Shown: positions 41,282 through 50,348 of the stretch, piece after piece | How the letters are laid out: every line of letters begins with the position of its first letter | Position numbering within the stretch: the first letter of the stretch is position 1 | Source: Betaproteobacteria bacterium | Lineage (GTDB): Bacteria > Pseudomonadota > Gammaproteobacteria > Burkholderiales > Usitatibacteraceae | DNA length: 64,000 nucleotides | Reading direction: 5' to 3' | Assembly (NCBI GenBank): GCA_016708825.1 | Contig: JADJEZ010000001.1 | Location: forward strand, 310,001-374,000 | Position numbers and translations under genes: made by a program | Notes under the pieces: generated by a model | Seen by the model: only the letters and a program-made list of their open reading frames with translations | What the model was told of the DNA's origin: nothing | The model's database searches: none

Positions 41282-43185
41282 GCGCGCTTCTCCTCGGCGC
41301 GGGCGCGTTCGGCGAGCGTGCGGCGTTTCAGGTGCACGAGCAGCAGCGAGATGGCCGCGGGCGTGATGCCCTGCAGGCGCGCAGCTTCGCCGACGGTCGC
41401 GGGACGGTGCTGCGCGAGCTTCTGGTGCGCTTCCTTCGAGAGCCCGCGCACCGTCGCGTAGTCGATGTCGTCGGGCAGCGGGAGGATTTCCTGGGCGAGA
41501 TGGCGCGCGACTTCGTCGCGCTGGCGGTCGATGTACCCCGCGTACTTGGCGGAAATTTCCACCTGTTCGGCCACCGCCTGGTCCTCTACCCCCTCGCCAA
41601 CATTGGGAAATGTCAACAGTGAGCGATAACTTACATTAGGACGGCGCAGCAGCTCGAAAAGTGGGTATTCGCGTTCCATGGCCTGGCCCAGGACACGAAC
41701 CTGGTCGGCCTCGGGGATACGGCCGGGATGCGCCCAGGTGCCGTTCAGGCGAGTTGTTTCGCGCTCGATCGCCTCCCGCTTGGCCGAGAAGGCAGACCAG
41801 CGCGCATCGTCCACGAGGCTGAGTTTCCGTCCCATCTCGGTTAGCCGGAGATCGGCGTTGTCCTCGCGCAGCTGGAGACGGTACTCGGCCCGGCTGGTGA
41901 ACATGCGATAGGGCTCGGACACGCCGCGCGTCACCAGGTCGTCCACCAGGACGCCGAGGTAGGCCTCGTCGCGCCGGGGGCACCAGCCCGCTTCGCACCT
42001 GCTGTGGAGGCCGGCATTGATTCCCGCGAGAAGCCCCTGCGCGGCGGCCTCCTCGTAGCCGGTCGTGCCGTTGATCTGGCCGGCGAAGAACAGGCCACCG
42101 ATCGCCTTGGTCTCGAGCGTGGCCCGGAGCCCGCGCGGATCGAAATAGTCGTACTCGATCGCATAGCCGGGCCGCAGGATGTGCACGTTCTCCAGTCCCG
42201 GGATGGTGCGCACGAGCGCCCACTGGACATCGAAGGGCAGGCTCGTGGAAATGCCGTTCGGGTAGAACTCGTGGGTCGTGAGGCCCTCGGGCTCGAGGAA
42301 GACCTGGTGGCTCGCCTTGTCCGCGAAGCGGTGGATCTTGTCCTCGATGGAGGGGCAGTAGCGCGGGCCCACGCCCTCGATCACCCCCGTAAACATGGGC
42401 GAGCGGTCGAGCCCGCCGCGAATCGCCTCGTGGGTGGCCTCATTGGTGTGTGTGATCCAGCAGGGAAGTTGCGCAGGATGCGCATCCCGAGACCCGAGAA
42501 ACGAAAAGACCGGCTCGGGGCTATCCCCGGGTTGCTCGACACACTTCGAGAAATCGATGCTGCGCCCGTCGAGCCGCGGCGGCGTTCCCGTCTTCAGCCG
42601 GCCCACGGGCAGCGCGAGCTCGCGAAGCCGCGCTGCGAGCGACAGGGACGGGGGATCGCCCGCCCTACCCGCGGAATAGTTCTCGAGGCCGACATGGATG
42701 CGCCCGCCCAGGAAAGTCCCGGCGGTCAGCACCACTGCCTGGGCATGGAAGCGAAGGCCGATGGCAGTCACCGCGCCCGTGACGCGATCGCCTTCGAGAA
42801 CCAGGTCGTCGACCGCTTGCTGGAAGAGCCAGAGGTTTGGCTGGTTCTCCAGGCGCCGGCGAATCGCCGCGCGGTAGAGAACGCGGTCCGCCTGCGCCCG
42901 AGTGGCCCGGACCGCGGGCCCCTTGCTCGCGTTGAGGGTCCGGAACTGGATGCCCGCCTCGTCCGTCGCGAGCGCCATCGCGCCGCCTAGTGCATCTACT
43001 TCCCGCACGAGGTGGCCCTTGCCGATGCCACCAATCGACGGATTGCAGGACATCTGGCCGAGCGTCTCGATCGCATGCGTGAGCAGCAGCGTGCGCGAAC
43101 CCGAACGGGCAGCGGCAAGCGCCGCTTCGGTGCCGGCGTGGCCGCCGCCCACGACGATCACGTCGAAACGGGTCGGGAAATCCAT
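41278..43185 (-). CDS. mnmG: tRNA uridine-5-carboxymethylaminomethyl modification enzyme MnmG
   Basis: FAD-dependent partner of MnmE in modifying U34 of tRNAs, about 635 residues. The FAD motif VIVVGGGHAGTEAALAAARS begins at residue 8; SCNPSIGGIGKGHLVREVDA, TPPRLDGRSIDFSKCVEQPG and YCPSIEDKIHRFADKASHQV follow, and the C-terminal MnmE-binding helices end the chain. The start MDFPTRFDV is chosen by family comparison; an in-frame ATG 24 bases upstream would add MARPPTRT. Two parS sites lie in its upstream region. Confidence 0.97.
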   Translation of the reverse strand: MDFPTRFDVIVVGGGHAGTEAALAAARSGSRTLLLTHAIETLGQMSCNPSIGGIGKGHLVREVDALGGAMALATDEAGIQFRTLNASKGPAVRATRAQADRVLYRAAIRRRLENQPNLWLFQQAVDDLVLEGDRVTGAVTAIGLRFHAQAVVLTAGTFLGGRIHVGLENYSAGRAGDPPSLSLAARLRELALPVGRLKTGTPPRLDGRSIDFSKCVEQPGDSPEPVFSFLGSRDAHPAQLPCWITHTNEATHEAIRGGLDRSPMFTGVIEGVGPRYCPSIEDKIHRFADKASHQVFLEPEGLTTHEFYPNGISTSLPFDVQWALVRTIPGLENVHILRPGYAIEYDYFDPRGLRATLETKAIGGLFFAGQINGTTGYEEAAAQGLLAGINAGLHSRCEAGWCPRRDEAYLGVLVDDLVTRGVSEPYRMFTSRAEYRLQLREDNADLRLTEMGRKLSLVDDARWSAFSAKREAIERETTRLNGTWAHPGRIPEADQVRVLGQAMEREYPLFELLRRPNVSYRSLLTFPNVGEGVEDQAVAEQVEISAKYAGYIDRQRDEVARHLAQEILPLPDDIDYATVRGLSKEAHQKLAQHRPATVGEAARLQGITPAAISLLLVHLKRRTLAERARAEEKRA

Positions 43186-43270
43186 GGTGCGGGTCGGGGG
43201 CCGAGCCATGCCCGGCGGCGAAAATGCGAATCGCGAATTCTACGGGAAAAGCCCCGTCCGACCTAGGCGG

Positions 43271-43284
43271 GTTCCACGTGGAAC
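43271..43284. promoter_or_regulatory. parS: parS site 1
   Basis: GTTCCACGTGGAAC, a perfect palindrome matching the ParB-binding consensus (TGTTNCACGTGNAACA core). It lies between mnmG and the small secreted protein gene. Confidence 0.88.
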
Positions 43285-43318
43285 ACCAAGCCGAGGGGAT
43301 CCCGCGGCCCGGGAGCAC

Positions 43319-43332
43319 GTTTCACGTGGAAC
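43319..43332. promoter_or_regulatory. parS: parS site 2
   Basis: GTTTCACGTGGAAC, 48 bases from the first site, differing by one base from it and matching the parS consensus. Confidence 0.88.
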
Positions 43333-43353
43333 CTCCCGGGGGAACCCGGCGAA

Positions 43354-43665
43354 CTAGCGGTCCGTCGGCCGCCTGGACACGCAGTACCCGTAGCCCAGCG
43401 ACGCCAGCTCGGCCTCGGAAAGATCGGGCGCCCGGGATGCCGCGAGCAGCATGTGTGCCTGGACGCCTTCCAGCCAGGTGTCCGGCACGCGCTTCACCTG
43501 CGTCGCAGGGTCGATGTTCGAACGGAGCGCATAGACGATCGTGCGAGCCGTCTGCTGGGAGGCGGCGCGGCAGGTGCGCTTCACGCTTTCGCTCACCTCC
43601 TGCGCGCTCACCGGACCCGCCGATGCGATCGCTACCATCATCGCCACTCCGGAAAGGCATTTCAT
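43354..43665 (-). CDS. Small secreted protein, unknown
   Basis: A 103-residue protein with a signal peptide (MKCLSGVAMMVAIASAGPVS, cleavage near VSA). AGGAGAG lies 8 bases before the ATG at 43665. The mature chain is largely helical with two cysteines (KRTCRAAS and YGYCVSRR) that could form a disulfide. No family is recognised. It lies 10 bases after mnmE on the same strand and is probably co-transcribed. Confidence 0.65.
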   Translation of the reverse strand: MKCLSGVAMMVAIASAGPVSAQEVSESVKRTCRAASQQTARTIVYALRSNIDPATQVKRVPDTWLEGVQAHMLLAASRAPDLSEAELASLGYGYCVSRRPTDR

Positions 43666-43675
43666 CAACGCTCTC

Positions 43676-45022
43676 CTACTTGCCGATGCAGAACCGGCTG
43701 AAGATATGCCCGAGAAGCTCGTCCGGGGTCACCTCGCCGGTGATGGCCCCCAGGGAATGTTGCGCCATTCTCAGATCTTCTGCAAATAATTCAAAGGCTT
43801 GCACATTGTCCCCGGCAGCGAGCAGCTGCGCGGAGGCATTCCGCAACGCGCCCAGGTGGCGCTCGCGCGCGAGGAACAAGCCTTCGCCCGAGGGGCGCCA
43901 CCCGGCTACTTCCAGCAACCAGGCGCGCAGCTCCCCGACGCCCTCACCAGTCTTTGCGGACAGCCTGAACGAGACCTCTTCCTTCCCAAGCGCGCCACGC
44001 CCGGGCGCGACTCCCGCCAGGTCGATCTTGTTGGTCACGCGGGCCAGCGGCGTCCCCCTCGGCATGCGCTCGAGGATCCCCGATTCGTCGTCACTCCCCT
44101 CCCGGTCGACATCCGTGATGAGCAAGGCGGCACCGGCCTTCGCGATCGCCTCCCAGGTTCGCGCGATTCCCACGCGCTCGACCTCGTCTCCCGAATCCCG
44201 CAGCCCGGCCGTGTCGATGAGGTGTATCGGAACCCCCTCCAGGACGATGGTCGCGCGGACATAGTCGCGCGTCGTCCCCGCCACCGCGGTCACGATCGCC
44301 ACCTCCTCGCCCGCCAGCCGGTTGAGGAGACTCGACTTGCCGACATTGGGCCGCCCGACCAGCACCACCGTGAGGCCTTCGCGAAGCACTGCGCCCTGCT
44401 CGGCCTCCGCGAAGAGCCGCGCGAGATCCGCTCGAATGGCCGCCAGCGCTTCGCGCTGCGACCGCAGGTCGCCCGGGTCGATTTCCTCTTCCGGAAAATC
44501 GATGCAGGCCTCCACGTGCATGCGCAGCCGCGTGAGTGCACCGACGATGAGCTCGATGCGCGCGGAAAACTCCCCAGCGAGAGAGCGCGCCGCTCCACGT
44601 GCCGCCTCGGCGCTCGCCGCGTCTATGAGGTCGGCCACGCTCTCGGCCTGCGCGAGGTCCACGCGCCCGTTCAGGAACGCGCGCCGCGTGAACTCGCCCG
44701 GCTCCGCAAGGCGCGCGCCGAGTGCCACACAACGGCGCAGGATCTCGCGCAGCACCACCGGCCCGCCGTGCCCCTGGAGTTCGAGCACGTCCTCGCCGGT
44801 GTAGGAGTGCGGCGCGGGAAAGAAGAGCGCGATGCCCTCGTCCAGGAGCGCTCCCGCCTCACCAGAAAAATGCGCCAGGGTGGCGTGGCGTGGCGCGGGA
44901 AGGCGGCCTGCTACCGCGACGGCGATTGTCGCCGCCAGCGGGCCCGAGACTCGAACGACGCCGATGCCGCCGCGACCGGGCGCGGTCGCGACGGCCGCGA
45001 TCGTGTCCGGGCGCGCGCCCAC
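43676..45022 (-). CDS. mnmE: tRNA modification GTPase MnmE
   Basis: K+-dependent GTPase that acts with MnmG on U34 of tRNA, 448 residues. The N-terminal folate-binding domain shows ATAPGRGGIGVVRVSGP and LELQGHGGPVVLREILRRCV with EPGEFTRRAFLNGRVDL. The inserted G domain has VVLVGRPNVGKSSLLNRLAG, TAVAGTTRDYV and HLIDTAGLRDSGDEVERVGI. The C-terminus is FSRFCIGK, with the essential Cys. It follows yidC by 4 bases. Confidence 0.98.
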   Translation of the reverse strand: MGARPDTIAAVATAPGRGGIGVVRVSGPLAATIAVAVAGRLPAPRHATLAHFSGEAGALLDEGIALFFPAPHSYTGEDVLELQGHGGPVVLREILRRCVALGARLAEPGEFTRRAFLNGRVDLAQAESVADLIDAASAEAARGAARSLAGEFSARIELIVGALTRLRMHVEACIDFPEEEIDPGDLRSQREALAAIRADLARLFAEAEQGAVLREGLTVVLVGRPNVGKSSLLNRLAGEEVAIVTAVAGTTRDYVRATIVLEGVPIHLIDTAGLRDSGDEVERVGIARTWEAIAKAGAALLITDVDREGSDDESGILERMPRGTPLARVTNKIDLAGVAPGRGALGKEEVSFRLSAKTGEGVGELRAWLLEVAGWRPSGEGLFLARERHLGALRNASAQLLAAGDNVQAFELFAEDLRMAQHSLGAITGEVTPDELLGHIFSRFCIGK

Positions 45023-45026
45023 GGCG

Positions 45027-46724
45027 CTAGTGTTTTCCCTTGGCCTTCGCCGCCGCTTCCGCGACGAGGGTGCGGTTGATGTGCCACTGCTGGGCTATCG
45101 AAAGGAGGTTCTGCACGACCCAGTAGAGCACGAGGCCCGCGGGAAAGAAGAGGAAGAAGATGCTGAAGACGATCGGCATCGCGAGCATCACCTTGGCCTG
45201 CACGGGATCCGTCGGCTGGGGGTTGAGCTTCGTCTGCACGAACATCGAGATCGCGTAGATCACGGGCAGGATGTAGAACGGGTCCGGCGCCGAGAGGTCC
45301 TGGATCCACCCCAGCCACGGCGCGTGGCGCAGCTCGATCGAGCCCAGGAGCACCCAGTAGAGCGCGATGAAGACCGGGATCTGCACGACGATCGGAAGGC
45401 ACCCGCCGAGCGGGTTGATCTTCTCGGTGCGGTAGAGCTCCATCATCGCCTGGTTGAGCTTCTGCTTGTCGTTCCCGTAGAGCTGCTTCAGCTTCTCCAT
45501 CTTCGGGCCGAGCACCTTCATCGCCGCCATCGAGCGGCCCGCCTTGTGGTTGAGCGGGTAGAAGACGAGCTTGATGAGGATGGTGAGCAGGATGATCGCC
45601 CATCCCCAGTTGCCGACCATGCCGTGGATGAACTTGAGCACCCAGAAAAGGGGTGCGGCGAGGATGTAGAGCCAGCCATAGTCCACGACGAGCTCCAGCC
45701 CCGGCGCGATCTTCGCGAGCCTGTCCGTGTTCTGCGGCCCGATGTACAGGGGCATTGCCACCGTTGCGCTAGCCCCCGGGGCGATGCTGCCCACGGGCAC
45801 GATGACGCCCGCCGTGTAGAGGTTCTCCCCCACCTTGTTGGTGAAGTACTCCCGCTCCGCCGACGGCTTGGGCAGCCACGCCGACACGAAGTAGTGCTGC
45901 ACCACGCCGATCCATCCGTCCTTTGCTTTCCTGGCGTGGGTCTGCTTGCCCTTCTCGATGTCCTTGAAGTCGACCTTCACGAACTTCAACTCGTCGGTGT
46001 AAACGGCCGGCCCCGTGAAGGTCGCCACGCCCGCTATCGCGCTCGTCTGCGCGGCCTCCTGGCTGGGCTGGTTTCCGTCGCGCAGGAACTGGAAGTACGC
46101 GAAAGGCGAGATCGGCGTGGCTCCGACGTTCTTCACTTCGTAGCTCACCTCCATCTCATAGGTGCCGCGCCGGAAGACGAACTTCTTCACCACCTCGACG
46201 CCTTCGGCGCCCTTCGCCACCAGCCTGACTTCCAGCCGGTCCTGCCCGCTTGCGAGTTCGTATTCGCCCGCCTCTGCCTGGTAGACCGCCTTGTGCGAGG
46301 GCAATCCCTCGCCGAGCAGGCCCGTCTGGGTGACGAAATATTGCTTCGGGTCCGCACTGAGGAGCGTGAGGGCCTTGGACCGGTCCAGCGCGGAGTACAC
46401 CTTGAAGAGCTTCACCCGGCGAATGTCGCCGCCGACCGAATTGAGTTCCACCTCGAAGAGGTCCGTCCTCACCACGATCGGCTGGCCGGTGGCTTCCACG
46501 GGCGCACCAACCGGCGCGGCCGGCGCAGCGGCCACCGCTGGTGGTGCACCCGGGGCCGCCATCGTGGGTGTGGGCGTCGTCCCGGGGCCCGGGGCTGCCG
46601 GGGCTCCCGCCACCACAGCTGGCGGGGCTGGAACTTTCGGCGCGTTGTGCTTCTGCCACGCATCCCAGAGCAGGAGGGCGGAGAAGCTGAAGATGACGAA
46701 AGCGATGAGGCGCTGGATATCCAT
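45027..46724 (-). CDS. yidC: Membrane protein insertase YidC
   Basis: Inserts and folds inner-membrane proteins alone or with SecYEG. It has 565 residues, the Gram-negative length. An N-terminal transmembrane helix (LIAFVIFSFSALLLWDAWQK) is followed by a Pro/Ala-rich linker and the periplasmic P1 domain (about 75-340). The conserved core has FWVLKFIHGMVGNWGWAIIL, MKVLGPKMEKLKQLYGNDKQ, NPLGGCLPIVVQIPVFIALY and the last helices VFSIFFLFFPAGLVLYWVVQ with NLLSIAQQWHINR. Confidence 0.98.
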   Translation of the reverse strand: MDIQRLIAFVIFSFSALLLWDAWQKHNAPKVPAPPAVVAGAPAAPGPGTTPTPTMAAPGAPPAVAAAPAAPVGAPVEATGQPIVVRTDLFEVELNSVGGDIRRVKLFKVYSALDRSKALTLLSADPKQYFVTQTGLLGEGLPSHKAVYQAEAGEYELASGQDRLEVRLVAKGAEGVEVVKKFVFRRGTYEMEVSYEVKNVGATPISPFAYFQFLRDGNQPSQEAAQTSAIAGVATFTGPAVYTDELKFVKVDFKDIEKGKQTHARKAKDGWIGVVQHYFVSAWLPKPSAEREYFTNKVGENLYTAGVIVPVGSIAPGASATVAMPLYIGPQNTDRLAKIAPGLELVVDYGWLYILAAPLFWVLKFIHGMVGNWGWAIILLTILIKLVFYPLNHKAGRSMAAMKVLGPKMEKLKQLYGNDKQKLNQAMMELYRTEKINPLGGCLPIVVQIPVFIALYWVLLGSIELRHAPWLGWIQDLSAPDPFYILPVIYAISMFVQTKLNPQPTDPVQAKVMLAMPIVFSIFFLFFPAGLVLYWVVQNLLSIAQQWHINRTLVAEAAAKAKGKH

Positions 46725-46766
46725 CGGGGGCGGCTTCAGCTGGATGGGTTGTCGTTCAGGCCGGCG

Positions 46767-46976
46767 TCACGGTACCGGATCGTAGCCGCCGGGATTCCAG
46801 GGGTGGCAGCGCAGGATGCGACGAAGCGCCAGCCAGGAGCCCGACAGCGCGCCGTGACGCTCCAGCGCCTCGATCGCGTAATGCGAACAGGTCGGCGTGA
46901 ACCGGCATTGCCTGCCCCACCAGGGCGCCAGGGCGTATTGATAGGCGCGAATGATCGCGACCAGTATCCGGCGCAC
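46767..46976 (-). CDS. yidD: Membrane protein insertion efficiency factor YidD
   Basis: A 69-residue amphipathic protein that helps YidC-dependent insertion. The start is GTG at 46976, overlapping the end of rnpA region by adjacency. The motif CRFTPTCSHYAIEALERHG with three cysteines/histidine and the ending RCHPWNPGGYDPVP are diagnostic. Confidence 0.95.
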   Translation of the reverse strand: MRRILVAIIRAYQYALAPWWGRQCRFTPTCSHYAIEALERHGALSGSWLALRRILRCHPWNPGGYDPVP

Positions 46977-46977
46977 G

Positions 46978-47340
46978 TCATCGCTCCCCGGCTACCCTGT
47001 CCAGCAGGCCGCGTACCTCCGCGACCCATCGGGATTCCTCGTTACGGGAAAACGGCTGGCGGCCGGCAATCACCAGGTCCAGGCCTGCGGCCTTCACGGC
47101 ATGACGCCGAAAGGCTTCGCGCGCGAGGCGCTTCATGCGGTTGCGGTCCACTGCACGCCTGGCGATGCGCTTGGGCAGGGCGAGTCCGAACCGCGATTGC
47201 CCGGGCCGGCCGGCCAGCACGTGCAGGATTGAGCTTGCGCCACGAAGCTTCCGGGGGCTGCGCAGCGCGGAAACGAACGCGCCTCGCCCCGCAAAGCGAT
47301 GGCGCCTGGAAAGCCCTTCCTTCCGGGCGCCGCGGGTCAT
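46978..47340 (-). CDS. rnpA: Ribonuclease P protein component
   Basis: Protein subunit of RNase P, which matures tRNA 5-prime ends; 120 residues. The RNA-binding signature is RRAVDRNRMKRLAREAFRRH, preceded by FGLALPKRIA. The N-terminus LSRRHRFAGRGAFVSALRSP and the 3-prime part VIAGRQPFSRNE match the family. It follows rpmH by 7 bases and precedes yidD directly. Confidence 0.95.
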   Translation of the reverse strand: MTRGARKEGLSRRHRFAGRGAFVSALRSPRKLRGASSILHVLAGRPGQSRFGLALPKRIARRAVDRNRMKRLAREAFRRHAVKAAGLDLVIAGRQPFSRNEESRWVAEVRGLLDRVAGER

Positions 47341-47347
47341 CCCGTCC

Positions 47348-47482
47348 TCAGACGGCGACGCGCTTGCGGCCCTTGGCGCGGCGGGCGTTGATCACGGCGC
47401 GGCCGGCGGCCGTCTTCATGCGGACGCGGAATCCGTGCGTCTTGTTGCGGCGCGCGTTGGAAGGCTGGAATGTGCGTTTCAT
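47348..47482 (-). CDS. rpmH: 50S ribosomal protein L34
   Basis: A 44-residue, very basic ribosomal protein. The start MKRTFQPSNARRNKTHGFR and the rest RMKTAAGRAVINARRAKGRK match L34 over the full length. It is the first gene of the rpmH-rnpA-yidD-yidC-mnmE run and is divergent from dnaA. A TATAAT box lies upstream. Confidence 0.97.
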   Translation of the reverse strand: MKRTFQPSNARRNKTHGFRVRMKTAAGRAVINARRAKGRKRVAV

Positions 47483-47535
47483 GTGAACCTCTTCGATCGG
47501 GCCGCCCGGATGAATTCATGGGCGAAAAACGCGCG

Positions 47536-47541
47536 ATTATA
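47536..47541 (-). promoter_or_regulatory. -10 box of the rpmH promoter
   Basis: On the minus strand the consensus TATAAT lies 54 bases before the rpmH start. A convincing -35 hexamer is not visible. Confidence 0.5.
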
Positions 47542-47595
47542 GCCGATTGCCCTGCCGAGCGCCATCTCGCCCGCGCACGCGGCCCGCAAACCGCC

Positions 47596-47626
47596 TGTGG
47601 ATAACCCCCCCCTTTCCCGATAGAAT
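47596..47626 (+). promoter_or_regulatory. dnaA promoter with overlapping DnaA box
   Basis: TGTGGATAA (47596-47604) is a perfect DnaA box on the minus strand. TAGAAT (47621-47626) could be the -10 element, which places the box over the -35 region and suggests DnaA autorepression. Confidence 0.55.
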
Positions 47627-47679
47627 TGCCGTTCCTCCCGCCGCCCGTTTTCCTCCCGACTCCGCTGCCCGCCGAAGAC

Positions 47680-49005
47680 ATGGATTCCCTCTGGCTTTCG
47701 CTCGTCTCCGAGCTCAAGAAGGACCTGCCGGCGCAGCAGTACGACACGTGGATCAAGCCCCTGCGCGCGGAGCGCCAGGGCAACCACCTGCGCGTGCTGG
47801 CTCCCAATCACCACGTCCTGCGCTGGATCCGGGCCAACCTGCTCGCCAGGATCGAGACCCGCGCCGAACGCGTCGCCGGCACCGGCCTTCACGTGGACCT
47901 CGTCCTCGATGAAAAGCATGCTTCCGAAGCCGAGATCGTGCTTCCCGAGCCGGTTGCCGTCGCTCCGGAAAAACCCTCCCGGGAGGAGCATCGGCTCAAT
48001 CACTCGTTCACCTTCTCCAATTTCGTGAACGGCAAGGCCAACCAGATCGCCCGCGCTGCCGCCATCCAGGTCGCCGAAAACCCGGGCACCGCCTACAACC
48101 CGCTTTTCATCTACGGCGGCACGGGCCTGGGCAAGACCCACCTCCTGCAGGCCATCGGTTCGGATGTCCTGAAGCGCAACCCGCGCGCAAAGGTGCGCTA
48201 CATCCATGCCGAGCAGTTCGTCGGCGACGTGGTGCGCGCCTACCAGCACAAGAGCTTCGACTCCCTCAAGCGCCATTACCGCTCGCTCGACCTCTTCCTC
48301 ATCGACGACATCCAGTTCTTCGTCGGCAAGTCGCGATCGCAGGAGGAGTTCTTCTACACCTTCAATGCTCTCTTCGAGGCCCACAAGCAGGTTGTCATCA
48401 CCAGCGATTGTTTTCCAAAGGAGATGACGGGAATCGAGGACCGCCTCGTCTCCCGCTTCGCGTGGGGCCTCACGGTCGCCGTCGAACCGCCGGAACTCGA
48501 GATGCGCGTAGCGATCCTCCTGAAGAAAGCGGAAATGGATGGCGTGCACGTCGATGAGGCAGTCGCCTTCTTCATCGCGAAGCACATACGATCCAATGTT
48601 CGCGAACTGGAAGGTGCCCTGAAGCGGGTCCTCGCCTATGCGCGCTTCAACAACACGGTCGTCAGCGTAACCACCGCCCGCGAGGCCCTCAAGGATCTCC
48701 TCGCCGTGCTCACGCGCCAGGTATCGGTGGACAACATCCAGAAGACGGTGGCGGACTACTTCAAGATCAAGGTATCCGACATGTATTCGAAGAAGCGATT
48801 CCGGTCCGTGGCCAGGCCGCGGCAGGTCGCCATGGCGCTGGCCAAAGAGCTTACCCAACAGAGCCTGCCCGAGATAGGCGAGGCCTTCGGCGGGCGTGAC
48901 CACACCACGGTGCTGCATGCCTGCCGGAAGATCCTGGAACTGCGCGATACCGACCAGGAGTTCTCTCGCGATTACGCGCAGCTTCAGCAGATCCTGCTCG
49001 GATAA
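47680..49005 (+). CDS. dnaA: Chromosomal replication initiator DnaA
   Basis: AAA+ ATPase that opens oriC, 441 residues. Domain I starts MDSLWLSLVSELKKDLPAQQ; the linker domain II is short. The AAA+ domain shows NPLFIYGGTGLGKTHLLQAI (Walker A) and LDLFLIDDIQFFVGKSRSQE (Walker B). Domain IV binds DnaA boxes through RPRQVAMALAKELTQQSLPE and GGRDHTTVLHACRKILEL. The start at 47680 is chosen by homology; upstream in-frame codons are Pro-rich and non-homologous. Confidence 0.98.
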   Translation: MDSLWLSLVSELKKDLPAQQYDTWIKPLRAERQGNHLRVLAPNHHVLRWIRANLLARIETRAERVAGTGLHVDLVLDEKHASEAEIVLPEPVAVAPEKPSREEHRLNHSFTFSNFVNGKANQIARAAAIQVAENPGTAYNPLFIYGGTGLGKTHLLQAIGSDVLKRNPRAKVRYIHAEQFVGDVVRAYQHKSFDSLKRHYRSLDLFLIDDIQFFVGKSRSQEEFFYTFNALFEAHKQVVITSDCFPKEMTGIEDRLVSRFAWGLTVAVEPPELEMRVAILLKKAEMDGVHVDEAVAFFIAKHIRSNVRELEGALKRVLAYARFNNTVVSVTTAREALKDLLAVLTRQVSVDNIQKTVADYFKIKVSDMYSKKRFRSVARPRQVAMALAKELTQQSLPEIGEAFGGRDHTTVLHACRKILELRDTDQEFSRDYAQLQQILLG

Positions 49006-49204
49006 GGCCGTAAAGGATGGGACAACCTGTGGATGAATTTCTCTCCATGCACCACATGCCGGTTTATCCACAGGTTCCTGTTGCCGCGAGCACCTTCCGT
49101 CCCCAGCCCTTTGCGCTTGCATGATGTTGAAGCAGAAGACTAAAGATTCTTATCCCGGAATATCGGCCTCTCCTATCAACTATTAACTATTCAGAGATAA
49201 CCCT
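49006..49204. other. oriC: Probable chromosomal origin, oriC
   Basis: The dnaA-dnaN gap holds a perfect 11-bp inverted repeat AACCTGTGGAT (49024-49034) and ATCCACAGGTT (49067-49077). These contain DnaA boxes TGTGGATGA (one mismatch) and TTATCCACA (49064-49072, perfect). They are followed by an AT-rich stretch (49130-49200) with the tandem repeat AACTATT-AACTATT at 49178-49191, a plausible unwinding element. A weak TTATCCC box is at 49150. Confidence 0.7.
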
Positions 49205-50311
49205 ATGGTCAAGATAAAGGCGACCAACCAGGCCCTGCTCGCTCCGTTGCAGCATGTGACCGGAATCGTGGAGAGAAGGCACACTCTGCCGATACTGTCG
49301 AACGTGCTGATCCAGGCCCATGGGGGCACGGTGGACTTCGTGGCGACGGATCTGGAAGTGCAGATAACGGCGAAGGCCGTCCTCGAGGCAAGTACAGCGG
49401 AAGGTTCCGTCACGGTCGGTGCCCGAAAACTCTACGACATCCTGCGGTCCCTGCCCGAGGATGCCGAGGTGGCACTTGACGCGAAGGAAAACCGCATGAC
49501 GGTCAGGGCGGGCAAGAGCCGTTTCAACCTGCAGACCCTGGCGGCAGCCGACTTTCCGCGCATGGTCGAATCCCGGGACGCCACGCGCACGTTGACTCTT
49601 CCGCAGAAGGCGCTCAAGAACGCCCTGCGCCTCGTACAGTTCGCCATGGCCGTGCAGGATATCCGCTACTACCTGAACGGCGTCCTCTTCTCCGTCGACA
49701 AGAACATGCTTCGCGTCGTTGCCACGGACGGGCACAGACTTTCGTTCGCCGCAGAAGCCCTGGGAAGCGATCACGAAAGCATCGAGGCGATTCTGCCCCG
49801 GAAGACGGTCATCGAGCTCATCAAGCTCCTCGGCGACACCGATGAACCCGTGACGCTCTCCATCGGGTCGAACCAGGTGAGATTCTCCCTGGGTGGCATC
49901 GAGATCGTCTCGAAGATCGTCGAAGGGAAGTTTCCCGACTACCAGAAGGTGATACCGACCGCGCACCACAACAAGGTACAGATCGACCGCGTCGCCCTTG
50001 CGCAATCCCTCAATCGCGCAGCCATTCTGTCGAACGACAAGATCCGCGGTGTTCGCCTTGTCTTCACCAAGAACGCCCTGTCCATCATCTGCACCAACAA
50101 CGAGCAGGAAGAGGCCGAGGAAGGTCTCACGATCGACTACGATGGCGATCCCCTCGACATTGGCTTCAACATTTCCTATCTTCTCGACGTGCTCAACCAC
50201 GTCGATTCCGAAACGGTTACCGTCACCATGGGCGACTCGAACTCGAGCGCGCTCTTCCAGATTCCCGGCAACGACGACTTCAAGTACGTCGTGATGCCGA
50301 TGCGAATCTAG
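49205..50311 (+). CDS. dnaN: DNA polymerase III beta sliding clamp
   Basis: Processivity clamp, 368 residues, three-domain fold. VKIKATNQALLAPLQHVTGI and ERRHTLPILSNVLIQAHGGT open the first domain; RYYLNGVLFSVDKNMLRVVA with TDGHRLSFA marks the second. The chain ends DDFKYVVMPMRI, with the family's MPMR(I/L) that forms the hydrophobic client pocket. It lies after oriC and 37 bases before gyrB. Confidence 0.98.
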   Translation: MVKIKATNQALLAPLQHVTGIVERRHTLPILSNVLIQAHGGTVDFVATDLEVQITAKAVLEASTAEGSVTVGARKLYDILRSLPEDAEVALDAKENRMTVRAGKSRFNLQTLAAADFPRMVESRDATRTLTLPQKALKNALRLVQFAMAVQDIRYYLNGVLFSVDKNMLRVVATDGHRLSFAAEALGSDHESIEAILPRKTVIELIKLLGDTDEPVTLSIGSNQVRFSLGGIEIVSKIVEGKFPDYQKVIPTAHHNKVQIDRVALAQSLNRAAILSNDKIRGVRLVFTKNALSIICTNNEQEEAEEGLTIDYDGDPLDIGFNISYLLDVLNHVDSETVTVTMGDSNSSALFQIPGNDDFKYVVMPMRI

Positions 50312-50348
50312 AGCCTGTCGAAGGCCGGTCCACAACAGCGGGAAACGA

